Shown piece after piece: positions 23,055-33,800 of a stretch of DNA of 64,000 bases. This DNA is from Sordaria brevicollis (Eukaryota; Ascomycota; Sordariomycetes; Sordariales; Sordariaceae). How positions within the stretch are numbered: the stretch's first letter is position 1; every line of letters starts with the position of its first letter. Location: assembly GCA_033439795.1 (NCBI GenBank), contig JAUTDP010000007.1, positions 1,922,001-1,986,000 of the forward strand, given 5' to 3'. The position numbers and the translations under genes are program-made. Below the pieces are notes generated by a model that was not told where the DNA came from, did no database searches, and saw only the letters and a program-made list of their open reading frames with translations.

Positions 23055-26000
23055 ATGTCCTCTTCGCTCAGACGCACTTCTGGCACGTCGCGTCCCACGT
23101 CATCGCGGTCTATATCTGCACCGACGCCAGCCTTAACGGCGGCAATAGGACTACCCTTCCCAGCACTACCAGCTTCACCTGTAAAAGAACTTTCGCCAAC
23201 CAGACATATTCGGCGTTCCCCTGACGTCGTCGCCGATGGTAGGAAGCGCAAGAGGGAGGCTACTGGCTTCTCTCAAGCGGGGGATGGCCTTTTGAAGGCA
23301 TCTGTCGTCCTCAAGGTATGTTTGTCATATTTTGATCCCAACCCCTTTTCTTATGGCCTCGATCACTGACCACATCGTCCTGTTCTTCTAGCCACATCCA
23401 TCCAGTCTAACCGACAAGCCGCGCATTCTATCCCCGTTGATGCTTCTTCCACGAGAACACTTGCCTCTATCCGCACTCGACCTTTCCCAACCGCAGGGCG
23501 ATTTCCCTCCGAGTCGATTCTACGAATCTCGTATCAAAATCCTGGATCTCGAAGGCCGATTGGGTTCAAACATACTGCTAGCCCGATCCGAGGTCAATCG
23601 CATGCTGTATGCGATTGAGCGCGAAAGTGATGGATTATACACACTCTGCAAGCTTGGCTCGTGGGTCGATGTTGAAACCTTGGCCCAGTCCGCAACGGTC
23701 GTGTCAAGTCAACGGATAAAGAGTTGCAAGTCATCCCAGTTGATGGATGTTGCTGCTACGGGGCCCCTAATCACACCGCAAATGTACAAAGAGACGAAGC
23801 GGCGGAAACTTGCTATCGAGGAAATCCAGTCGTCACTCATCCGAAAACGGTCCAACACGACGGTTACTGAGCCTGAGACTTTGTCCCAGCTGCCTACACC
23901 AACATCAGGTAGTCCGGAATCCAGAAAGTCCGAAAACCGGCCTCTCACAGAAGCAAACGAGGCGCCAACAGAAGTGTCGACCAAACCTGATCCTCCAGTT
24001 GCTCCTCCACATCCTGGTGAAGACGTAGTATCACAACCAACCGCCGAACGGATTTTCGAAAACATCAGGATGCAGTATTTCGAAGCTCTGTATCATTCCA
24101 AGGGATCATTGGCGTATTTTGCAAAGGGGCCGCTCTCTAGGGCACGAGCGGCTTTCCACCTAGACTGCGACTCGAATCTCGAAATGAACGATCTTATTGA
24201 CTTTCTCCGTAGCCTTGTTATGACGACGGCTCTGATAGACAAGAAGTATCGCGAAACTCTTCCCGAAGTCATCGGTAAAATGAAGACGATTGTGGAGGAC
24301 TCCGATCAAGGGCGTTCGCGGTCAAAGTCTAGAAAGAAGAAGACCAAGAAGCCAAAGCTGGGCAAGAATGGTCTCTATCCGTCGGAAGAGGAGCATATCG
24401 AGCGTTGGTGGTTGACCCACAAGCCGAGTACTATTCAGAATGATGAGCAAATGGCTGTTGCGCCAGAGGCCAAACACCACATATCGGTCCTACGCCGTCG
24501 GGAGACTCAGTTACAGATGATCATAATACTCGAAATACTGGCTCTCGAGCCTCTGAACAGGCCGGTAGAAGCCACGGAGGACAGTCAACTTCCAGGCATG
24601 GAAACCCAAGAGACACTTGGAAGCTCCAAACCAGAAGCAGGCAAAAAGAAGACCAAGACGTCTAATTTACCATTGCTGCTGGACATGCATGCTGATCGTC
24701 TTTGCATCTGGCAGAGCACGACTTTGGACGAAGTCAAGGCTTTGACAGAACCACAGCCTTCAGCAGGGGAACAGGAAGGACCAGCAGAAAATAATGACTC
24801 AGACCCGTTGCGTGATTTCTGTGTAGACATTATCGTCCCATTGTAAGTCATTGGCCATTGCCGTCAGAAGAACTCAAATGCTGATGATCCACGACAGCTT
24901 CTCTGCTCGTCTGCCGGAGCTTTGCGATTCCATCAACCGCAAGCTGGGCGGCCCGGTGATACAAGCCCCCAAAGAAAAGGCAAAGACAGCCACATCATCC
25001 AAGCCAAAGCCTGGAGCCCCTGCGAAACGAGTTTCAGCGACCAAGAAGGAGAACGAAAGAACTCTTCAGCGTGTACTCTCTACTGAGCGCATGAGAAGAA
25101 GTGTTTCAAGGGGCCCATCCGGCACTATCGCACTGCTGCGCTCCGCGAGCGCCACTGCAATCCCGGGTCTGAAAAGAGAGGGCAGTGAGCCTCTGTTGGG
25201 CATGATTCCCAAGAGCGAGGCTGTAGCGGTTAAGGAGAAGAACGTTTCCATCTTCTCGCGAAGCGCTGGGTCTTTGCCAAATAATGAAGAAGCCAAGGCG
25301 AAGAAGAAAGCGCGCGTCGAGGCTGAGCTCAAGGAGGCCATCTCTGCGCTTAAGAAGCCAAACCGGGCCCTGGCTGGCAAGGAGATTGTGGAAGAGGCTG
25401 AGAGACGTACAGCTCAGCCGAAGAGTAGTAAGGCACCCCCTGAACATCCTCGTCAACAAACAGTGCTAACATGCTGCCAGAACTGAACAAGAAGCAACCG
25501 AGAGCCGCAGGAGTGCAAATCAAGGCTACGCCTGCTAACAATCGCTTCAAAGACGTGTTTGCCAAAGAACCACAACCTCTACAACCGGATCATCTCTTCG
25601 AAGAGGATGGTCCCGCTATACCATCTAGCGCCTCTGTTGTTCCTGCATCTACTTTACCTCGCAAGTTCACCAACGTGTTTGCTACCTCCACCACGCACAC
25701 TACCGGGGCCAACCCATCAGTTCAAGCAGATGATGATGTTGCACGACTCCCGCCGCGGAAGCAAGTCCAAGAGACTCCTCTCAGGAAAAAGTCCATCCCA
25801 CAAATTTCGCTCGCTCCGATCGACGAAGAAGTCGAAGAGGCTACCCCGTTACCCCAAAAGAACGTGCACCCACAAAATCTTCAAGCAACACCGATGCGCC
25901 AACAGCGCTTCACACAGCAGAAGTTACCAGTACCCCATCCACAGGGACACCATCTACAAGTACAAGGAGCGACAACACCTCAACGAAAGCGAGCCATCCA

Positions 26001-26607
26001 GGCAACGCCTATGCGCAACAAGAAATCGCTACAATCACAAGCACTACCTCAGATCGTAGAGGAGGACGACCCCTTGACCCATAGTATTCCATCATCCTCT
26101 CCGATATTTGTAGCAAAGAAATCGGTTGCGCCGCTGTTTAATAGGGCTGCTGCAAAGCAGCAACAGCATCTCGTCCCACCCACTCCACTCGGCAACCGCT
26201 CCGGTAATAAAGGAGCAGCTTCTGCAAAAGCAACAACGGCTGATACTACTTTCTTGCCCTCCTCCCCTGGGTTCGCCTTTTTCGAGACCCCGCTTAATAA
26301 TAGCAAGATGAAGACTACTACTACCATGTCGCCTGCTGCCGGCGTCACCAGCATGGTGGATGATACTCCTATCAAGTCCAAGCTTCCATCCTTCGTAGCT
26401 TCGGCGACGAGTGTGGGTGTGGGTGCGGGTGTGGGTGCGGGTGTGGTGGCGGGTGAGAATAGCCGACCTTTTAGCGGTAGCAGCAGCATTGGTGGCAGTG
26501 GTGGTAGTAGAGGAGGAATCACGAAGATTAAGAAAGAGAAGGATAACTCGCCGGTTAGTATATACCAGCGCTTGGGGTGGGATGATACGGATGATGATTT
26601 GGCGTGA
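23055..26607 (+). CDS. sld3: DNA replication initiation factor Sld3 (Treslin/TICRR-type domain)
   Basis: Coding join: 23055-23315, 23392-24842, 24898-25427 and 25481-26607, giving 1,122 aa. All introns are 53-76 bp; the third has a GTGCTAACATG branch site. Splicing joins ASVVLK to PHPSSL, IIVP to FFSARLP, and PKSK to LNKKQP. The Sld3-Treslin core spans about residues 310-600: an IRMQYFEALY stretch, ERWWLTHKP near 424, ETQLQMIIILEILAL, LHADRLCIW-like sequence near 520 and SARLPELCDSINRKLGGP near 575. Further conserved pieces are LKKPNRALAGKEIVEEAE near 721 and ATPANNRFKDVF near 765. The C-terminus is disordered, with a Val/Gly/Ala run coded by a GT-rich tract. Sld3 brings Cdc45 to the Mcm2-7 helicase and is a CDK target binding Dpb11. 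The domain match is from memory of fungal family members. Confidence 0.85.
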
Positions 26608-27122
26608 TTGCCGTACGTTCACGGAGGAGGATTTCATTTACCTCTATATATACCCATACCATACATACATACCCTGGGCCAATTACTGGTAGGCATATGC
26701 ATATACATAGGAAACATTCAGCGACATTCAGGCGTTATGCATAGTCGATGCAAATCAGCAAGAGATGGCCAAGCTGGATTAGCAGATAGATCTAGCTGGA
26801 ACAAAAGATACATGACGAGTAGAAGAATAAATGAGTATCAGACATGATACCTCACATAATGACGTTCCATTCTCCTTGCGTTTTTGTCGTATACAAAAGG
26901 GGCGTCTTGATCGGCTTTATGAACCTATTTTTTGGCTGTGCTCTGGAGACTGGACTGAGAATGCATTTATATAAGTGTCGTCTAGTGGTATCTTCTCCCC
27001 ACCCCCTTTTCCTTCTTTTAGTTTCCTACCCCATATCCAGGCCCAAGTCTGCTCGACTTTCGCTCGTCAAGCTCCAGGGGGACCCATTCCTCATCCCGAC
27101 CCTTTGCTCCCGAGCGACCCAA
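26608..27122. other. Intergenic between convergent sld3 and dpb4 genes
   Basis: 515 bp shared by the 3' ends of both genes. It contains CTATATATACCCATACCATA-type A+T-rich sequence about 40 bp after the sld3 stop, a likely polyadenylation region. No gene seen. Confidence 0.6.
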
Positions 27123-28502
27123 CTAATCACTATCATCATCAAGCGCCTCATCCTCATCCGGCGGTCCTGCCCTCTCATCATCTTCTTGCTCTCCATCATC
27201 TTGTGGTTCTTCTTCCTCCTCTTCCTCTTCTTCATGTTCCTCCTCCTCCTCCTCTTCTTCCTCCTCAACCTCCTCATCCGGCACCGTCTCCGCATCTGAT
27301 GGATCTTGTTCCTCCCCATCTACCTCCATCTTTGATGACGACGAAGTGTCTACCTTGGCCTTTTTAGCAGACCTTGGTCCTCCTTCTTTGTCTGTTGTTG
27401 ATGATGTTGTCGTAGTCGTTGCTGGCTGTTGATCGTTGCTTGCGGCTTGCTGATCGTTCGCTCCTTCGTCTGGCTCGTTGCCGTCGCCGCCAGCTACGCT
27501 GCCGTCTGCGCCGACACCACCGGAAACAGATCCGCCACCGCCGGCCTTTTTGGCTGCGGCCACTTTTCGGCGGTAGACTGATCGTTTGGAGGTTTGGATT
27601 TCGTTGAACTCTGTTTTTTGGTGTCGTTAGTATTTTTTTTTTATTTTTTTTTCGGGGGAAGTAGGGTAATGGGCACATGATCCGGTGGAAATGGAAACGT
27701 ACTCGCAAACTCAGCCTCCAATTTCTCCTTCATGAACCCGTACTCGATCTCGTCTAGGGCCTTGAATACGTCCGCTGGCATGATGGTCTTTTTGCCTGAT
27801 GAGACGGTGTGTTCGTTTGCACTATTTATTTCCGTCACAGTTAGTCTCAAGTGTTCCCCAGTAAACCAACAAATCTTGAGGTCCTCCTTAGAAAGCCGGG
27901 GCCTGAACATACGCATTAGCCAAATGGCTGATAAAAACCGTCGCACTCTTCGTCATGGCCAGAATCGCATTCGCCTGTATCTGCGTGTTCGAAGGCAACA
28001 CCCCCTTTGCCAGACGAGTAATGATGGATTTCGGCAGCGTCAGATCCTCGATCGTGATGGCCTCGCGCTCTTTTTCTCTTTCTCGCTCTCTTTCCCGTTC
28101 ACGTTCTCGTTCCTTTTCCTTGCTGTCCTTCTCTGACCCTCCACCTCCTTCTTTACCACCTCCTCCTCGCTTAGAATCTGATGGTGATGTTGGGTTCGCT
28201 CCTCCGGTTCCGGTTCCCGTTGCTGATCCCGTGGTTGATGTAGCGCGACCACCGTTGACGACGCCGGCGTCGGCGTTAGACGTGGAAGGACCTGGTGGTG
28301 CTGGGGTGGATTGTTTTTCGGAGGTGGCTGGAACAGGTTGTTGTTGTTCATCTCGCTCGATGGCGGCCGCGGCGAGGGCGGAGGCGGGGTTGGAGGAGAG
28401 AACTGGTTCGCCGGTGGCCATTGCGGTGTCTTCGTCGGCTACCACGAAGCGAGCTACTGAGACGTCGCTGCGACGATTGCCGTCGGCCTTCTTTGGTGGC
28501 AT
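27123..28502 (-). CDS. dpb4: DNA polymerase epsilon histone-fold subunit (Dpb4/POLE3 type)
   Basis: Coding join on the minus strand: 28502-27913, 27821-27703 and 27610-27123, giving 398 aa. Introns are 91 and 92 bp (GTATG to AATAG; GTACG to AACAG). The histone fold of the NF-YB/CBF type starts near residue 148 (AITIEDLTLPKSIITRLAKG), continues through IQANAILAMTKSATVFISHL, crosses the first intron into NEHTVSSGKKTIMPADVFKA, and ends with ALDEIEYGFMKEKLEAEF and KFNEIQTSKR. The family pairs with Dpb3/POLE4 in the polymerase epsilon holoenzyme and in ISW2/CHRAC-type remodellers, binding double-stranded DNA. Flanks are unusual in composition: a 145-residue Gly/Ser/Thr-rich N-terminus with an alternating Arg-Glu run, and a C-terminal tail dominated by Glu and Asp. 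An ACGCGT box lies 276 bp upstream. Confidence 0.88.
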
Positions 28503-29809
28503 GGTGACTTCGTGTGGTTTGGGGTCGTTCTTATGGAGGGGTTATGTTCGATGGCTGGACTCGGGATAAGTTGTTCGCAGGACTGGTAGTTCCGTAGTAG
28601 TGGGAGGATAAAGGAATTGGGTTGATGGTCCAAAAGTACTGAGCGCTAGTAGATATTTGGAGTCCAACGGTGGTTTGTAGTGCGCAAGAATGTCTTCAAC
28701 TGCGACTGCGCAGGAGGAATGGAGGGGATGCAATGGGATCGGATGGAGAAAATTGCGGCGCGTCACCAAAGGCCGGAACGCGTTAAACAGCTAGGGACGT
28801 TAAAGCGAAGGGTATTAGTGGCGCACGGGCCAACGGTCTTCTTCCAAAAAACCCCCCTGAAATGTCTGAATGGCCTCGACTTCGGCAGATGTGTTAGCGG
28901 GAGACCTCTTCACACAAGTCACCTTGGAATCTTCATGATTACCCCATTATACCAACATAACTCGCGAGTAAGTCAGGCTAGTTGGTCTTTGAAAATTGAG
29001 GGTACTTATTACCAAATATTTCGCATTTTTACGAGTTCTTGCCGCAGCCATGAGGAGCTGGCAGGTCTCGATTGAAGTCCTGGGCTATCACATAAACCAC
29101 TTATTTCTAGGCTGTAGCACAATGATCGTGAGGGCCAGGCATCCCAGACCATTTCTTCAAATCAAGCAGTCAAAACATGGAAAGATGAATTCAAGATATC
29201 CTCTAAGGTTCACTGTATATATGCGGTTCAATGGATGAAGTCCAATGTTTGGTTCAAGTTCATGATCATTTGGTATCTTTCGCTACGTTTGTCCTCGTAT
29301 CTTCCTTTGCACCACTACACCCAAGCAACCCTCCTACTTCCAACGTAACTGATCATACAAAATGAACCCGACCGACCCTCGCTCTGAGGAGGGGGCCCAT
29401 CGCATGGTGAAGAAGTAAACAAATAAAGAGAGTGAAAAGCCAAAAAGGGTATATCCAACAACATAGAAGTTTTCCTCGTGTCATTTCCCAAAACATAAAT
29501 CTGGACAGCCAGCCGAGGCTGCCTTATCATCCTTTCAAGGCTAAACGATTTCCCTGTGGAAAAGAAAGAGGCAGGGAAAATAAAATGTGCCTGCATTTCG
29601 ATCATTGAGGCCAGCGTCATCATATGAGGTACTACCAAGGCGTAACTAGGCGCGTCGGAGATAGAACGAAGTGTAAAAGTGTTTGAGGTAGTTGCCGGTA
29701 CCTCGATGTTTGCTGTAGAAGCAGGTGAGTAGATCAATCGAGATCTCTGCAAAATGGATGTGGTCGCCAGCCAGTGTCGGAGCCAGGACAATGGGGGAAA
29801 TGCTCGAAA
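28503..29809. other. Intergenic between dpb4 start and the membrane-protein gene 3' end
   Basis: About 1.3 kb. The first 300 bp is the dpb4 promoter side, with ACGCGT at 28778 and GGCGCG at 28757. The remainder (28,800-29,800) is A+T-richer and contains no frame with recognisable protein features. Confidence 0.5.
28778..28783. promoter_or_regulatory. MCB-type box (ACGCGT) upstream of dpb4
   Basis: ACGCGT 276 bp before the dpb4 start, with GGCGCG 20 bp further out. It is the same motif at nearly the same distance as the one before sld3, which fits G1/S co-regulation of replication genes. Function is inferred. Confidence 0.4.
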
Positions 29810-30895
29810 TCACCCAATCGCCCGCCCGATCTCTTCCTCTTTAAGATACTGTCTCCTCGAAGAAGAAAGCGCATCATCTCCAAGCGACAGCCTCGGCGGA
29901 ACCGTCAACCCGGAGTGAAGACGAGTGTGGTGAGCGTGGTGCATGCTGCGGGTGCGAGCGTGGTCGTGGGAATGTCGTCCGGGAAATCCCCCTCTACCTC
30001 TTCCTCTCACTCCTCCTCCTCCTCCGTCTGAGTCGGATGTGTACCCTCCACCACTTTGGTAGTACGCTGCTGTCACTCTGTTGTTATAGTTGTAGTTGTT
30101 GTTGTAAAATGAGTAACCGCCTATGCTGCTGGTGCTGCTCTTTGAACTCCTCTTCCTTCCATGTCTTGACCGTGGTGTTGATGGTCCATTGGCAACACCT
30201 GGCGGTAGCTTGTATAGTCGGGACGGTTGCCGCTTGGGCGCTGGTATGAATGGTACATCGCCTGGCACCGTTTCGTCCGTGAGACCGGCACGGGAGTTGG
30301 GAGCTCGTGCGAGGATCGGGGTTGGGGGCAGTGCTGGTGTGTGGTCGATGCTCGTTTTTCCGTAGTAGCCGCTGTGAGTGCTGGGTGCGGCGGACCGAGG
30401 CGATCCTTCATCGAGAGATTTGCGGAATTCTCCTCCAGCGGCGGCGGCTTGGTCCTGAGGGTTGGTGTAGACGATGACGCTGGCGGGTTTCTTTATTGAC
30501 TTCACTGAGCTCGTTGATGGTTGTTTCCCATGGCTGGTGTTCAAACGATCCCCAGTTGTCGGTCTGCTCTTCCCATCCACGTCGGTGTTGTCTCCGGAGG
30601 TCGTAAAGCCGGCCTCCTCACTCTTGGGCGTCTTCCATGTTGCTATTTCCTCATCATCGACAGGGGTGACGGTTCGTGAGAAGAGTCGGATCCGCCGTTG
30701 TTTCTTCCTCCAACACAGACAGATCACAACGCCCGCCAGCACAAGAACCCCAACGGGAATTGCACTGCTTAGGATGATGATCAGAAGCTTCCTTCCTATG
30801 CCGGGACTTGTGGTATCGTCGCCATCGAATGAGTCTTCCCTTTTTTGATGCGTAACGGCGTGGACAAACCTCGTCACGGTCGTGATCGGGGGCAT
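29810..30895 (-). CDS. Single-pass membrane protein with disordered cytoplasmic tail
   Basis: One uninterrupted 361-aa frame. There is no cleavable signal peptide. Residues about 37-63 form a single hydrophobic segment (IIILSSAIPVGVLVLAGVVI) followed at once by basic WRKKQRRIRLFSR, which predicts a short outside N-terminus and an inside C-terminus. The tail is Ser/Pro/Gly-rich with an EIATWKTPK motif, ALPPTPILARAPNSRAGLTD, a Tyr/Asn run, a His-rich stretch and EEEIGRAIG at the end. Proteins of this shape (short ectodomain, one helix, ATWK-like motif) are conserved in filamentous ascomycetes, but I know no function. No intron is needed. Confidence 0.78.
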   Translation of the reverse strand: MPPITTVTRFVHAVTHQKREDSFDGDDTTSPGIGRKLLIIILSSAIPVGVLVLAGVVICLCWRKKQRRIRLFSRTVTPVDDEEIATWKTPKSEEAGFTTSGDNTDVDGKSRPTTGDRLNTSHGKQPSTSSVKSIKKPASVIVYTNPQDQAAAAGGEFRKSLDEGSPRSAAPSTHSGYYGKTSIDHTPALPPTPILARAPNSRAGLTDETVPGDVPFIPAPKRQPSRLYKLPPGVANGPSTPRSRHGRKRSSKSSTSSIGGYSFYNNNYNYNNRVTAAYYQSGGGYTSDSDGGGGGVRGRGRGGFPGRHSHDHARTRSMHHAHHTRLHSGLTVPPRLSLGDDALSSSRRQYLKEEEIGRAIG

Positions 30896-33800
30896 AATAG
30901 GGACATAAAATGACGTATGATGGGGGAAGGAAGAAAGAAATCCGAGACGGTTTGCCGTATTTCTACTGAAACAAGGCGTAGAAGTGAAAGGGGTGGTGAT
31001 TTATCGGAATGTCGCCTAGAAAGATGATCTTGAATGTCGTTTTTCTTGCCAGCTGCCAGACCGGCCTAATCCCGATAATAAAGAGCTTGATAAATACGAC
31101 AAGCGCAAAAAAACACCTGATGAAGATGGTGTCAGCATATCTGAACTTTTCTTTGGAGGTGTTCCCAACAAGCTCCAAATCTTCATCTCAACTTCATACT
31201 GTTGGTCCGGCTAAGTTTTTCCACATACACCTCTCATCTGGCAGTTGGTTCTATACCATGACTGGCCTGATAGCAGACAAAAATGAGACGCGGAAGAGAG
31301 CAGGCCATGGGAGAGGGGACGAATGTGAGAAAGCAGTTTATAAAAATATCTTACCTTTTAAGAAGTCATTGAGCTGATTTGCTTTGACAGTACAGTTTTG
31401 TTTACCATGAGAACCGGGTCGATGAAGCAGATGAGGAACTTGAAAACAAGAGGAGCGGTGATGAAAGTAAACTGGCTGAACTGTGATGGGGAAATCAGAT
31501 ACTAGAAGTCGAATAACTCGTCAAACAAACCATTGGCACACCGGCCTTGTGGTCTGGAGTACTGACTGGGAAGGGGAAGAGAAAGGTGAAAGAGGGAATG
31601 AACAAGAGAAAAACGAATCCGATGTTCAAACCGCCTGGAGTACAGAGGAAGCTTGGATTTCAAACCGGCCGACATACAGTGTACGCAGCAAGCCAGGAAG
31701 CAACCACGAGGTCAGAAGTAGGTGGCGTACCCTACAAGGTTATAGCTATTAAAAACATCGACGAAGACCTTGAAAAGGAACGACCGGCATATATAATTCC
31801 TAGTCTGTGCTCTAGGCACATCAACAAAGGACGGACACTATCCCATCCTGGGCAGGAGTGTGGGCGAGCCGGGCGGGGTGTGGTGAGGTGTGCATTTTGT
31901 GATGGAGACCGTTCGGGTTGTGGATGGTGGATGGCGGGTGGTGTGAGCACTTCCACTCAGAAAGACTCGAGATAGATCCTGGTACCTTGCATATCTCCCC
32001 CAGTTCCACCCCTTTCAGGGCACCCGCAGTCCCACCATTTCTTTATGGATGTGTACCGTAAGCCCAACGTCGGAGGGTCGTGTCGAGCTATGTGCACCTC
32101 GACAGCATCCTCTCAGAGGTTGTTAGACCCTCTGTGGTTTTGGAGCGAGTGTACAATGGAAGCTTTCCATGTGCCACAGGCCTGCAAAGCGAGCTGCAGT
32201 GATGGTCTTGGAATCGATGGTTGGCCAACTTGCCAAGGGCAGACAGAGATCTTTTTGGTCGTGGGATCGGGCACGCCCCGCTTGAATATGACAGGACAAT
32301 GGAACCCTCCCGGGCACTTGGCTGAGACAGGGGCGGTACGCCGGTACCTGAATGGGTGAAGGTTTGTTGTGTACACAGTGAACAATTAAAACCAGAGCCA
32401 AAAGTTATCTCGTTGCAAACGGCGTTGAATTGGGGATTAATTGAAGGGTTCAGGTGTGTAAACGAGAGGCAAGCCCATTGGGTTCGGTGATAGAGTCTCC
32501 GTATGCGAGACACAATGATAAGCACAAGATGCAATCGTGGGGGCACAGCAGACAACAGCCGGCTTCATGCGACCTCGGCGAGACGGCGCAGGTCACTGCA
32601 TCGCACCGTCGCAGGTGAGTGAGGTCGTGAAAAGTGAGAAAGCTGCTACTGCCCGATTCATGAATGGCGTGCTTGGGGCGGGGAGACATCGATCGAAGCA
32701 TTGTAGCGATGGAGACTCGACGGACGTTTCAACAAACAAAAAAACGAAATGGAATTATGGAGCACTCACCCCAGCAGGCACTTCGAAACATTCAGGCTTC
32801 CCTTGTTTTTGGTGTCATTGTGAGCTTCCCAATGCGAACAAAGCAAATTGTTCTTTTCTTTCTGTTCAATGCTGATTGAGGTGTTTGCTCACCGCCTCAC
32901 GGAGACCTGGACCGGCCTACCGACCGGCCGGCTTCACACAAATCAACGCCCACAGATGTCAAAAACGGTTCATGAATGGTCAAAAGAGAGACCTGAATCG
33001 GTGGATGACAAGAGGCAATTCCTGAAACATCCAAATCCAAGGGTCCGCCTCTCTGTCGTGGATGTTGCCCATTGGCTGGTCAGCACAAGGTGGGGGAAGA
33101 GAGAAAAAGCCCGGACTTGTCCCGGCCAGGCTTCCGCTTTGCTGCTTGAACATCCAGTGTGAAAAACTTCCAAAGTGATTGAAAGTGAGTGCAGGGCCGA
33201 TTGGCTTACCTCACAATAGTCCAGGCCACAGGGGGCAAGCCCCAGATCGGTTAGAGAAGCAGAAACCTTGATATCAGAGAATATGGAATATGGTCCGAGG
33301 TGAATGGAGTCGACAGCGGATATCCGGCTCCTTCATTCACCGGCATTTCGCTTCGTCTAGGGAAGGTCAATGCTTGGTGAACTGGGGGAATCCGGGTACA
33401 GCATCAGTCGTTTTGAAGTCATCGTCGGTTGAAACGGAGGATGGAGCAAGAGAGCAAGAGAGAAGAAAAAATCCAACACGAAATCTCCGAAGACAAGATG
33501 GAGATTTTCCCCAATCTGGTATCGGCACCCTGAACAGCCTTAACAAATCGTCTGGGGTATGTGGAGTTAGTCAGGACCAACTAAGCCTAACCCGGTAAGA
33601 TTCTGGACTGTTGCAGGAAACGGGCGGGCCAGGCACGGACAGGCACTGGGCTGTTTCCATCTTTACTACCCCACCGACGATCCACACGCGTTCCTGACTA
33701 CTTTAAAGAGCTTGGACCGTACCGTTGCATTGCTTGCGAACTCATCGTCCCATTCAGCTTTCTCCTTTCTCCATCTCAGCTCTGATAACAGGTTTCTGGA

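Noticed and set aside
26409..26452. GT-rich tandem repeat, considered as an insertion
   Set aside because: It stays in frame in sld3 and encodes a Val/Gly/Ala run in a disordered tail; ordinary microsatellite-like coding.
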